From an uncultured Bacteroidales bacterium (lineage in GTDB: Bacteria; Bacteroidota; Bacteroidia; Bacteroidales; Paludibacteraceae), in contig CALGHE010000080.1 of assembly GCA_937915765.1 (NCBI GenBank), positions 62,001 through 126,000 of the forward strand: a stretch of DNA of 64,000 nt. Reading direction: 5' to 3'. Each line of letters begins with the position of its first letter. Position 1 is the first letter of the stretch. This document shows positions 1 through 8,316 of the stretch, one piece after another. A program made the position numbers and the translations under genes. The notes beneath the pieces were generated by a model. That model saw only the letters and a program-made list of their open reading frames with translations, was not told the origin of the DNA and searched no databases.

Positions 1-3000
1 ACATAGTGGCAAGCACTTCTGCCTTACGCTCTTTTGGAACAGTTACAGTCCACGTCTCCTCCGCGCCCGGCAGAAGATTGTCCCTAAACACAGCCAACTC
101 TATCGGAAGAGATTTATCCTCCTCCTTCAGATTCAAATCCATTTTCGTACTATGCAAAGAACCATTATGTACAAGATAAAAATGAACTGATTTAGCTTCA
201 CCGTCCTCCTTCTGCAACATAAGGTCGAAGGTTCTGATTTCGTCATTCAACTTAACCCATTTAAGTTTTTTCTCACCTTTCGCATTGATTGAAACGACCA
301 ACAGGTGAGCATCTTTAAGCGAAGAGCCAATACGAACGGTGTGCTTTTCACCATAAGCAAGCGACACACTTTTCACATCCTCCTGCCAAAGAACAGAATA
401 GACCGGTGGACGATTATCCTCTTTTCTGTAAAGTATCGTTTTGAAAGTTTCCTCCACATCCCTTTTTTTGTCATCCTTTGCTTTGAAAACAAACTGATAA
501 GAACCGGACAACAAATCAGAACCGGACAATGGCAGAGTAAATGCACCCTTCTCATCAGACTTCACTTCTCCAGACGCAACTGTGGTCACGACCTCGTTTT
601 TGTCTAAGCGTCCCACTTCATAGTGGATTGAGAAATTTTTCATTCCGACTCCCTCCAAATTTAACAAATAAAATTTGGCAGTCGTCAAATCCTCCATCAA
701 ACATCTTTCGCCCAACGAAGAGCGGAATGCCATAGAGCGATCACCCACATAGACCGAAAGCAGTTCCTCCTGAGACTCCCCATTCTCATCAGTCACCTTC
801 ACCTTCACTTCATACCTATAACAAGAAAGCCCCTTCTTTTCGCCCCTTTCTGCCACAAATGGAATATCAAACTTCCCATCTTTTGAAAGTTCCACTTCGC
901 CCGAAGAGACAACCTTTTCTGCTTCTGAGCTTCCAAACCATCGCCAGAACCACAATTTCCTTGTTACCTCATACTTCACCTTTCCTGCCGTCAGCGGCGC
1001 GCCGAACAGATAATCCGCATGACCAGAAACCGTCACAGAATCACCGAAAGAGAAGCTGGTCGTCGGTCTGTCTAAATCCACCTCAAAGGTCGGTCGCTTA
1101 TACTCCTCAACCCTGAATTGTTCTGAACTACCGCGTCCCGAAAGAATAGTATAACGACCAGACAAAGCATCCTGAGGCAAAACGAATGAACCCGAAACAG
1201 AACCAAATTCATTGGAGACCAAAGACAATTCGCTGATTCTCTGACCATTCGCTCCAATAACATAAAATTTACAGTTCTCCCCTTGAATCACAGCAGAACC
1301 ATTTTCCGCCAACTTATAGCAAATCGCCTTAAAACGCACTACCTGCCCGGGACGATAGATTGCCCGATCAAAGAAAATGTCACATCGAAAATCCTGCGCA
1401 TTATCACCTTGATTGACTATAGGTCCATTCCTATAAACATATTCCCAATTATGATAAGCGTCATCACCACGTTTGAATCCGTGTTCAACCCTGCTACGTT
1501 GATTTTTCATCACCTCATCAGGTATTTTAGCCTCTTCCAAGACACCATCTTTTCCAGAAGTGCCGAACGAATAGACATTTTCTCTATTGCTTCCCCAATA
1601 TGCAGTAACAGAAACCCCATCGAGAGGCGCGCCCGATTTTGAATCGACAAAAACATAATCCACCTGATTTTTTTGTTGCAAACTCAAACCAAAAATATCA
1701 GTTACAGAAAATTCAAGATAACCATCTTCTTTATTTTTCCCTTCTACATCAACATAATATAACCCGTACGGCAAAGCTGCTATTTCAACCGTTGTATCTT
1801 CCAGTATAAAATAATTTGACGGAGACAATTTAAATTCATAATCAGCAACCTTTTGAGCGTAGTTTTTAAATTTAGCCCTATCTTTCAAACCTTTGTCCTC
1901 ATCGCGCTTCTTTTCCAAAAGCGAGCGAGTATCACGATAAATTGTGAGTTTCAGGCTGTCCATATTTGCATACATCACGCTAAACTTGAGAGGCTTTCCA
2001 GAATGGAAGACTCCCGTTGCGTTATGTTCTATTCGAATATGTTTTCTTTTTATTTCATCAATGTAGCTTTTCAACTCGCATAATTTCACATCATCAGCAC
2101 TCCCCACTTCCACATTAGCCAAATCATAAACCACCTGAGGCAATTTTGAATTTCTGAAAGCTGGATTATACTCTTTACCTTCAAGATACTCCATGAGATA
2201 ATAGCACATATTCTCCCTAACAAAATAGGCGTTCTCGTCCTCTCCCAACTCTTTCAGAAAAGCCTCCATTTCCTTATAGTAAGGATGTTCCAATACGAAA
2301 TCATCACCATGATACTGTCCATCATCCAGTTCCTCTTCATAGGGAAACTTTTCATCCAAATAATCAAGTTTAGCCTGAACATACAATGTCTTGTCCGAAT
2401 CGTTTTGATGGAACGCCACCAAATCCGACAATAACTTCTGCACTTCATCTTTTGAGAAACTAGACAACAACCCCGCACTTCCTACAATTTCATTTACGAT
2501 AAAATCATATAGTTTAGCACCTTCCCCAATGCTATTTTTTTTCTCATCAAACACAATTAACGGAGCAAACGATTTCGCCTCCACTTTTTTTATAGCAGGC
2601 TCTTCGAGAGCCTTGAGGGTTAAATCCCTGATTTTCTGTACAAAAATATTCTTTGTCCACTCGTTAATATCATCAGGGACAGTATCAGCCAAATCGGTTC
2701 GTCTGAAAATCAGAGTTCGGTTATTTGAGAAATATGTTTTCAACATTTGTACTTCAAGGTAGTACGAAAGGGCAAGAGCCGCCGAATCGCTTATCTGCGC
2801 GCGACAGTCATGAAGTTCATTCAGACAATCCACAAAAGAGGAATCTGAAAAGCGTTCAGACACCTTCCCTTTTTTCACAATAGCAGCCAGCATCTGCGGA
2901 TAGTTTTTCTCTTTTTCAGCTTGTGCTATAACCTCTTCAAGCTTCTTTACAGCAGTCTCTGGATTGCTTGCTGCATTTTTATTTACAAACGACCACGCAT

Positions 3001-3094
3001 CTTCGTAAAATCTGTAGGAATTACCAAACATGTGAAATATAGAAATACTCATACTCAAAAAAAACAATAACTTTAGTAAAAACTTTTTTTTCAT
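1..3094 (-). CDS. Alpha-2-macroglobulin-like protein, C-terminal part beyond the window
   Basis: Partial gene: 1031 codons are visible from an ATG at 3094, and the frame is still open at the left edge. It begins with a hydrophobic signal segment (KKKFLLKLLFFLSMSISIF) without a lipobox cysteine, so an export signal is likely. At about residues 575-590 the stretch FFDRAIYRPGQVVRFKA matches the MG2-type signature of bacterial alpha-2-macroglobulins. About 110 residues later, VSGHADYLFGAPLTAGKV fits the next macroglobulin-type beta-sandwich. The N-terminal 400 residues are helical-looking and charged, as in the large Bacteroidetes members of this family. Family members are thought to trap proteases in the cell envelope. 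Whether a thioester (CxEQ) is present cannot be seen because that part lies outside the window. Family call good; exact role unknown. Confidence 0.85.
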   Translation of the reverse strand, partial: MKKKFLLKLLFFLSMSISIFHMFGNSYRFYEDAWSFVNKNAASNPETAVKKLEEVIAQAEKEKNYPQMLAAIVKKGKVSERFSDSSFVDCLNELHDCRAQISDSAALALSYYLEVQMLKTYFSNNRTLIFRRTDLADTVPDDINEWTKNIFVQKIRDLTLKALEEPAIKKVEAKSFAPLIVFDEKKNSIGEGAKLYDFIVNEIVGSAGLLSSFSKDEVQKLLSDLVAFHQNDSDKTLYVQAKLDYLDEKFPYEEELDDGQYHGDDFVLEHPYYKEMEAFLKELGEDENAYFVRENMCYYLMEYLEGKEYNPAFRNSKLPQVVYDLANVEVGSADDVKLCELKSYIDEIKRKHIRIEHNATGVFHSGKPLKFSVMYANMDSLKLTIYRDTRSLLEKKRDEDKGLKDRAKFKNYAQKVADYEFKLSPSNYFILEDTTVEIAALPYGLYYVDVEGKNKEDGYLEFSVTDIFGLSLQQKNQVDYVFVDSKSGAPLDGVSVTAYWGSNRENVYSFGTSGKDGVLEEAKIPDEVMKNQRSRVEHGFKRGDDAYHNWEYVYRNGPIVNQGDNAQDFRCDIFFDRAIYRPGQVVRFKAICYKLAENGSAVIQGENCKFYVIGANGQRISELSLVSNEFGSVSGSFVLPQDALSGRYTILSGRGSSEQFRVEEYKRPTFEVDLDRPTTSFSFGDSVTVSGHADYLFGAPLTAGKVKYEVTRKLWFWRWFGSSEAEKVVSSGEVELSKDGKFDIPFVAERGEKKGLSCYRYEVKVKVTDENGESQEELLSVYVGDRSMAFRSSLGERCLMEDLTTAKFYLLNLEGVGMKNFSIHYEVGRLDKNEVVTTVASGEVKSDEKGAFTLPLSGSDLLSGSYQFVFKAKDDKKRDVEETFKTILYRKEDNRPPVYSVLWQEDVKSVSLAYGEKHTVRIGSSLKDAHLLVVSINAKGEKKLKWVKLNDEIRTFDLMLQKEDGEAKSVHFYLVHNGSLHSTKMDLNLKEEDKSLPIELAVFRDNLLPGAEETWTVTVPKERKAEVLATM

Positions 3095-3595
3095 GTCTCT
3101 CTGCACTTACAAATAAATACTCTGCAAATATAGTGTTACTATTAATTTTTGCAAGGTATTGAAAAAAATGTAATAAAACAAATAAGTATGTGAATATGTG
3201 ATAAAAACGAGAATAGAGCTTTCTATAGAGTGAAGATTTTCAAGGCATTTATAATAAAAATTGCATTTTATAGAAGTTATCGTAAATTACGAAACAGAAT
3301 AAAGGTGAGTTCTATAAATTCACCTTTATAATAAAAAGTAAAATCGTGGGTTGATAAACTTTTCGGCACTTTTTGAATTATTTTAGCAACTTGTTGATTG
3401 TCAGTCGGTCACAGTGCCCACACAGCTACCTTCTTTCGCTCAGCAATTTCATCGAAATAAATTCAAAAACTTCTCGAAATGAATTTATAGAACCCACATA
3501 AAATGATTCAGAAGTGTCCGAAACGAATTTCAGGACATAAAAATAACAAAACGTGATTTGTGGAAGTTCCCTTGATAATTTTGCATTCGTCAACT
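3095..3595. other. Intergenic region with AT-rich inverted repeats, no gene
   Basis: No convincing coding frame. The stretch holds several small palindromic pieces: TCGTAAATTACGA at 3281-3293, the hairpin AAGGTGA/TCACCTT around 3302-3327, and a perfect 13-bp inverted pair, GTTCTATAAATTC at 3309-3321 and GAATTTATAGAAC at 3481-3493. A second repeat-like stretch at about 3516-3580 resembles one at about 35807-35866. The upstream region of the alpha-2-macroglobulin-like gene is at the left end. Confidence 0.6.
3309..3493. repeat. Segment bounded by a 13-bp perfect inverted repeat
   Basis: GTTCTATAAATTC (3309-3321) and its exact reverse complement (3481-3493) flank about 160 bp of non-coding AT-rich DNA. 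The same core, TTCTATAAATT/AATTTATAGAA, recurs at 25466-25517 and 61747-61758, so it looks like a dispersed element. No target-site duplication could be identified by eye. Confidence 0.45.
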
Positions 3596-4009
3596 TTAGT
3601 TACACCTGAAAGAACTTTCCTGTTTGAAGAATTTTGGGACAAATATTCTGCATAAAAGGAACGCCACGATAACGCCGAGGCTGTCTGCAAGCCAATCGTA
3701 CCAGTCTCCAGAGCGAGGAGGGAAAAAGTTATCCTGCAAGACTTCTATAAGTCCTCCGTACAGAATCGGTATGACAACAGCCCACATGACCATTTTCACC
3801 GATGAAAATGATGTTTTCTGGACATAAAAGTCGCGGCTTAAAGCAAAACTTAAAGCGGCGTACATCAGGAAATGGACAATCTTATCCAACCCTTCTATTT
3901 TAGGAATATCCATCTCTGGTGTTGTCCTTGCTACACTGAGGTAGAGGATTGTAAGCGCAACCACGCAAGATAATCCGTACCGTCTATATCTTTTGAAGAA
4001 ATCTATCAT
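3596..4009 (-). CDS. VanZ-like family membrane protein
   Basis: A 137-residue integral membrane protein with about four hydrophobic segments. It has the pattern usual in VanZ-like proteins: a first segment (GLSCVVALTILYLSVA), then GLDKIVHFLMYAALSFAL with the conserved D-K-x-x-H-F-x-x-Y/F motif, and a later segment with GLIEVLQDNFFPPRSGDWYDWLADSLG, here containing the conserved E and the R-x-x-D-x-x-D motif. The ATG at 4009 is the only good start. VanZ-like proteins are linked to low-level teicoplanin resistance in some Firmicutes, but most are of unknown function, and resistance should not be inferred here. It stands alone, with no neighbour close on the same strand. Confidence 0.85.
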   Translation of the reverse strand: MIDFFKRYRRYGLSCVVALTILYLSVARTTPEMDIPKIEGLDKIVHFLMYAALSFALSRDFYVQKTSFSSVKMVMWAVVIPILYGGLIEVLQDNFFPPRSGDWYDWLADSLGVIVAFLLCRIFVPKFFKQESSFRCN

Positions 4010-4400
4010 ACAATCAAAAAAAGTTCAGTAAAATTGCAACGCCCTAGTCATGAATTAACATAGGCAAAACTTGTGAGCGCGAAGTTAATTATTTTCTTTG
4101 TCTTTTTGAGAAAAAAGAAAAGTCTTTTTGAGAAAAGTTTGCGTGAAACTAAAAAATAGGGGAAGAAGATGATTTGCCATGTTTGACAGGATAAATTCAA
4201 AATAATTGATAATCAGATATAAAGAAAAAATGCGGAGATGTATTGCATAAATTAATTTATAAAAATACAAAGGGACTGGTTATTTTTTGCAGGAAAAATT
4301 ATAGTCAAATGAAAAATTGATATATCTTTGCAAAAGTTAATAGCAGAAATAGAACAACAAAAAATATGTGATTTTTGTTCTTTGCGTTTAATGTTTTATT
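4010..4400. other. Intergenic region upstream of the Na/Pi cotransporter
   Basis: AT-rich and without a credible gene. A minus-strand frame at 4085-4270 has low complexity and no support. A TAnnTTTG-type -7 box (TATCTTTG, 4323-4330) lies 70 bp before the ATG at 4401; no clear TTTG -33 box is at the right spacing. Confidence 0.5.
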
Positions 4401-6116
4401 ATGAATTACGGTTTTAGTGATTTCCTTACGCTTATAGGCGCGTTAGGTATGTTCCTCTACGGAATGAATCTGATGAGTGAGGCTCTTCAGAAAGTTGCAG
4501 GCGACCGTCTGCGAAGTATCTTATCGGCAATGACCTCCAACCGCCTAGGCGGTATTCTCACGGGGGTGCTAGTCACAGCAATCATCCAGTCATCTTCCGC
4601 CACAACAGTTATGGTGGTGAGTTTCGTAAATGCGGGACTTTTGTCGTTAGTTCAGTCCATCGGTGTCATAATGGGGGCTAACATAGGAACAACAGTCACA
4701 GCGTGGATTATCTCGATTGCAGGTTTTAAATGTGACATAGGCGCGATTGCGCTGCCGCTTATGGGTCTTGCACTGCCGCTTATTTTCCAGAAAAGATTTA
4801 TTTTGAAATATTGGGGAGAATTTATCGTTGGTTTCGCTTTGCTGTTCAAAGGTCTTGAATATCTTAAAACTTCTGTTCCCGATTTGAAGAGTAATCCTGA
4901 AATGTTATCTTTCCTTCAAGATTATACAAGTTTTGGCTTTGGTTCTATTTTGTTATTCCTGCTTGTTGGTACAATCCTTACAATTGTGGTTCAGTCGTCA
5001 TCTGCTACGATGGCTATCACGTTGATTATGTGTAGCAACGGATGGATATCTCTTGAAATAGCGGCAGCTATGGTGCTTGGCGAAAACATAGGAACAACAG
5101 TCACTGCGAATATAGCAGCTTTGTCTGGTAACACCTCTGCAAGGCGAGCGGCGCTCTCTCACTTCTTTTTCAACGTGTTCGGGGTTATTTGGGTTCTGGT
5201 GCTGTTCTATCCTTTTATAGGCCTTGTGAAATATATAGTTTTTGGAGATGCTAGCTACGACACAACAACAATAGGCGGTGATGCAAATTGCACATTTGCT
5301 CTCTCTTTGTTCCATACAATGTTTAACGTGTGCAATGTGTTGATTTTGTCTTGGTTTGCGAAGTCAATCGCGAGGTTTGTGACTTACATCTTGCCTCAGA
5401 AGGAAGATTCGGAAGAGGTGTTCCACCTGAAACATATCTCTACAGGTATGCTTTCGACTTCAGAGCTCTCTTTGCTTCAGGCTAATAAGGAAATCCTTGT
5501 ATATGCAACTCGTACGCGCAAGATGTTCGGTATGGTCAAGGACCTTTATGAAGAGACAGACCAAAGCAAGTTCGCCAAACTTTATACGAGAATAGAGAAA
5601 TATGAGGCAATCAGTGACCGTGTGGAGGTTGAGATTGCCAATTATCTGACAAAGGTTTCGGAAGGGCGCCTGAGCGCGGACAGTAAGCAGAAGCTGCTTT
5701 CTATGCTGAAGATGGTGAGCGAGATAGAAAGTATCGGAGACAGTTGCTACAATTTGGCAAGGACTATTTCGCGCAAGCATGATGATGAAATTGTCTTTGG
5801 TGAAGACGTTGACAAGAATGTCAAGTCGATGTTCTCTCTTGCAGACGACGCTATTGGTCAGATGATTTTGGTGGAAGAACAGTTCGAAAGTGGTTCTGTC
5901 GATGTTGTTAAATCGTACAATATTGAGAACGAAATAAATAATCTGAGAAATCAGCTTAAGGCGAAGAACGCTCAGGACATCAAGACTCACCTTTACACTT
6001 ACAAGGCAGGTGTTCATTATATGGACTTGGTTACGGAGTGTGAAAAGCTTGGAGACTACGTGCTGAATGTTGTTGAGGCTATGGCAGAGTCTAAAATGAA
6101 AGTCGCTGAGAAATAA
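4401..6116 (+). CDS. Na/phosphate cotransporter family protein with PhoU-like C-terminal domain
   Basis: A 571-residue member of the Na+/Pi cotransporter (PNaS, NptA-like) family. The two inverted transporter repeats are marked by QSSSATT at residues 63-69 and QSSSATM at 198-204, each in a hydrophobic segment. After the membrane part (to about residue 335) comes a charged, all-helical region of about 230 residues that looks like the PhoU-type domain usual in this bacterial subfamily. It probably takes up phosphate with sodium at the inner membrane, and the PhoU-like tail may control flux. The gene is single and followed by a clear terminator. The ATG at 4401 leads straight into the first membrane segment. 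Confidence 0.93.
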   Translation: MNYGFSDFLTLIGALGMFLYGMNLMSEALQKVAGDRLRSILSAMTSNRLGGILTGVLVTAIIQSSSATTVMVVSFVNAGLLSLVQSIGVIMGANIGTTVTAWIISIAGFKCDIGAIALPLMGLALPLIFQKRFILKYWGEFIVGFALLFKGLEYLKTSVPDLKSNPEMLSFLQDYTSFGFGSILLFLLVGTILTIVVQSSSATMAITLIMCSNGWISLEIAAAMVLGENIGTTVTANIAALSGNTSARRAALSHFFFNVFGVIWVLVLFYPFIGLVKYIVFGDASYDTTTIGGDANCTFALSLFHTMFNVCNVLILSWFAKSIARFVTYILPQKEDSEEVFHLKHISTGMLSTSELSLLQANKEILVYATRTRKMFGMVKDLYEETDQSKFAKLYTRIEKYEAISDRVEVEIANYLTKVSEGRLSADSKQKLLSMLKMVSEIESIGDSCYNLARTISRKHDDEIVFGEDVDKNVKSMFSLADDAIGQMILVEEQFESGSVDVVKSYNIENEINNLRNQLKAKNAQDIKTHLYTYKAGVHYMDLVTECEKLGDYVLNVVEAMAESKMKVAEK

Positions 6117-6142
6117 TAGTTCTTTGGGGTTGGATAGTTAAA

Positions 6143-6169
6143 GGGCGGAACTTGTTTTCGTCCTTTTTT
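6143..6169 (+). terminator. Rho-independent terminator after the Na/Pi cotransporter
   Basis: GGGCGGAA (6143-6150) pairs, with two G-U pairs, with TTTCGTCC (6156-6163), and is followed by six Ts. Confidence 0.75.
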
Positions 6170-6280
6170 GTTGAATAAATGCAAGTTTTATCGGCAAAGA
6201 GTGATATTTTGTCTTTAAAATGTTATATATTTGGATGTTTAAAAATCCAAGTCTAAATTTGGACGGTTTATTTCAAGTTT

Positions 6281-6508
6281 ATGGCGAACAAAAAAATAAA
6301 AGAAATTCGTCTGGCACCAAAAGTCAAAAGAGAGCATCGGATTGTGATCTCGTTGAATGACAAAGAGAAAATAGTGCTTGACAATTTTTGCAAAAAATAT
6401 AAGATAGAGAAAAAGGCGAAGTTTGTTCGAGAAACGCTCTTTACCGCTATCTTGAAGCGTCTGGACGAAGATTATCCAACTCTTTTTGACGAAAAGGAGA
6501 TGAGGTAA
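6281..6508 (+). CDS. Small basic protein, ribbon-helix-helix-like
   Basis: A 75-residue, lysine-rich protein. The segment HRIVISLNDKEKIVLDNF suggests a beta strand followed by a helix, and KKAKFVRETLFTAILKRL a second helix. This is the arrangement of a ribbon-helix-helix DNA-binding fold or of the mobilisation-protein-type small RHH proteins. It lies 75 bp before the SpmAB-like gene on the same strand and may be cotranscribed with it. An overlapping minus-strand frame (6239-6670) is judged a shadow. I do not recognise a specific family; the RHH call is an inference from the pattern. Confidence 0.6.
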   Translation: MANKKIKEIRLAPKVKREHRIVISLNDKEKIVLDNFCKKYKIEKKAKFVRETLFTAILKRLDEDYPTLFDEKEMR

Positions 6509-6583
6509 TCTCTCTGGTGTTTGTTTGTATTCTTCAGTCTGAACAGGAAAATTTAATATTTTGAGCGAAAAAGTGAGTAGGCG

Positions 6584-7819
6584 ATGGTTTTGAATTACAT
6601 TTGGGTCGGTTTTTTCATTGTCGCTATGTTGGTAGCGATTGCTCGTTGTGCGTTTTTTGGAGAGTATCATGTGTTTGAGGCTATTGTGGCAAGCACGTTT
6701 GAGAAGGCAGAGTCGGCAGTGATGGACATAGCCCTTCCGTTGGGCGGTGTGATGATTCTGTGGATGGGGCTTATGAACATCGGCGAGAGGGCTGGCGCTA
6801 TAAATTTGCTTTCACGAATAATCGGGCCATTCTTTTCTAAATTGTTTCCGGAAATACCTAAGAACCATCCGGTTAATGGTCAGCTTCTGATGAACTTTTC
6901 GGCAAATATGCTGGGGCTGGACAATGCGGCGACTCCGCTCGGACTGAAAGCGATGGAGAGCCTTCAGGATTTGAACAAAGAGAAGGAAACTGCGTCTAAC
7001 GCTCAGATTATGTTCCTTGCTCTGAACACTTCCGGGCTGACTATTATTCCTATAACAATTATGGCTCAAAGGGCTATTATGGGTTCTGCCAATCCGACAG
7101 ATATATTCATTCCTCTGCTTCTATCTACTTATTGCTCTACAATTACAGCTATAATTTTTGTCGGAATAAAACAGAAATTAAATCTTTTGAACAAAACGGT
7201 TATTGGTTGGCTGACAGGAATCACAGTGGTTATTGCATTGATAGTCTGCGGATTTGGCTCTTTGGAACAAGAAAAAATGGCGCAAGTTTCAAAAATTGTG
7301 AGCAATTGCCTATTGTTTTCTATAATTGTTATATTTATCTTAGGGGCGTTATATAAAAAAGTGAATGTTTATGATGCGTTCATTGAAGGTGCAAAAAACG
7401 GCTTCGACACGTCTGTCAAGGTGATGCCTTACCTTGTCGGTATGCTTGTCGGTATTGGGGTTTTCCGCGCGTCGGGAGCTATGGACTTTATTGTTGACGG
7501 GCTGAGGTTTGTCTTTGATTTTGTGCTTCCGGACACAACCTTTGTTGATGCTTTGCCAACTGCCTTCATGAAGCCTCTGAGCGGAAGTGGAGCCAAGGCG
7601 ATGATGTTGGACACTATGGCTCAATACGGGGCGGATTCGTTTGTGGGCAGACTTAGCTGTATGTTCCAAGGCGCGGCAGACACTACGTTCTATATCATTG
7701 CGCTATATTTCGGCTCTGTCGGAATTAAACGTACGAGATATGCCGTTACAGCGGGGCTTGTGGCAGACCTGGGAGGCGTTATAGCTGCGATTATGGTGGC
7801 ATATTTGTTTTTTGCGTGA
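6584..7819 (+). CDS. Nucleoside recognition domain membrane protein (SpmA-SpmB fusion type)
   Basis: A 411-residue polytopic membrane protein in which the two halves correspond to SpmA and SpmB of spore formers, fused as is usual in Bacteroidetes. The first half has GGVMILWMGLMNIGERAG and NFSANMLGLDNAATPLGLKA, a highly conserved SpmA-type stretch. The second half has MPYLVGMLVGIGVFRASGAM and KPLSGSGAKAMM, typical of SpmB. Since this organism is not a spore former, the 'spore maturation' name is historical. The family contains the nucleoside recognition (Gate) domain and its substrate is unknown. About ten transmembrane segments. Confidence 0.9.
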   Translation: MVLNYIWVGFFIVAMLVAIARCAFFGEYHVFEAIVASTFEKAESAVMDIALPLGGVMILWMGLMNIGERAGAINLLSRIIGPFFSKLFPEIPKNHPVNGQLLMNFSANMLGLDNAATPLGLKAMESLQDLNKEKETASNAQIMFLALNTSGLTIIPITIMAQRAIMGSANPTDIFIPLLLSTYCSTITAIIFVGIKQKLNLLNKTVIGWLTGITVVIALIVCGFGSLEQEKMAQVSKIVSNCLLFSIIVIFILGALYKKVNVYDAFIEGAKNGFDTSVKVMPYLVGMLVGIGVFRASGAMDFIVDGLRFVFDFVLPDTTFVDALPTAFMKPLSGSGAKAMMLDTMAQYGADSFVGRLSCMFQGAADTTFYIIALYFGSVGIKRTRYAVTAGLVADLGGVIAAIMVAYLFFA

Positions 7820-7874
7820 TTTATACTAAACGAGGGCTTTGCTCTCTATGTTAAAAATTTAAAATTATTGGCTT

Positions 7875-8303
7875 ATGGCAATATCGTACATGGCCGAAGA
7901 GGTCAAAATGCCTAAAATTTCAAAGCGTGAAATTTCGGCATGGATTAAGAAAATAGCTGAAATGAAAGGGTTTCAGGTTGGAGATATTTCTTATGTGTTT
8001 TGTTCAGATGAATATATTCTGAATGTCAACAAGGAGTATCTTCAGCATGATTATTATACTGATATAATCACCTTTGACTATACTGAAGGTAACGTTATTT
8101 CGGGCGATCTCATAATCAGCCTGGAGACTATAGAGAGCAATGCGGAGCAGTTTGGGGTGACTTATGAGTCGGAACTGAACCGTGTGATTATACACGGAAT
8201 ATTGCATCTCTGCGGAATTGACGACAAGGGTCCTGGAGAGAGAGAGATTATGGAGGCTAATGAAAACGAAGCTTTGCAGGTTTTGGCTGATATGCAAGAT
8301 TAA
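7875..8303 (+). CDS. ybeY: Endoribonuclease YbeY, rRNA maturation factor
   Basis: A 142-residue metal-dependent RNase that acts in 16S rRNA 3'-end maturation and ribosome quality control. The zinc site is HGILHLCGIDD: H107 and H111 are present, while the position that is a third histidine in most bacteria is D117 here. From memory the same substitution (K/D region followed by GPGEREIME) is common in Bacteroides YbeY, so it is a lineage trait rather than damage. LQHDYYTDIITFDY and SGDLIISLETI are further family landmarks. The ATG at 7875 gives the MAISY start usual in relatives. Confidence 0.95.
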   Translation: MAISYMAEEVKMPKISKREISAWIKKIAEMKGFQVGDISYVFCSDEYILNVNKEYLQHDYYTDIITFDYTEGNVISGDLIISLETIESNAEQFGVTYESELNRVIIHGILHLCGIDDKGPGEREIMEANENEALQVLADMQD

Positions 8304-8316
8304 TTTGATTAAAGAC

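Noticed and set aside
4085..4270. Minus-strand frame in the 4.0-4.4 kb gap
   Set aside because: Short, hydrophobic and AT-driven composition, no start signals or similarity that I can recognise.
6239..6670. Minus-strand frame over the small basic protein gene
   Set aside because: It overlaps the plus-strand gene and the following start, has low complexity and no recognisable domain.
8218..8316. Extension of the thioredoxin-fold gene to an upstream start inside ybeY
   Set aside because: The upstream start is TTG within the ybeY gene; the ATG at 8317 sits right before a clear signal peptide.
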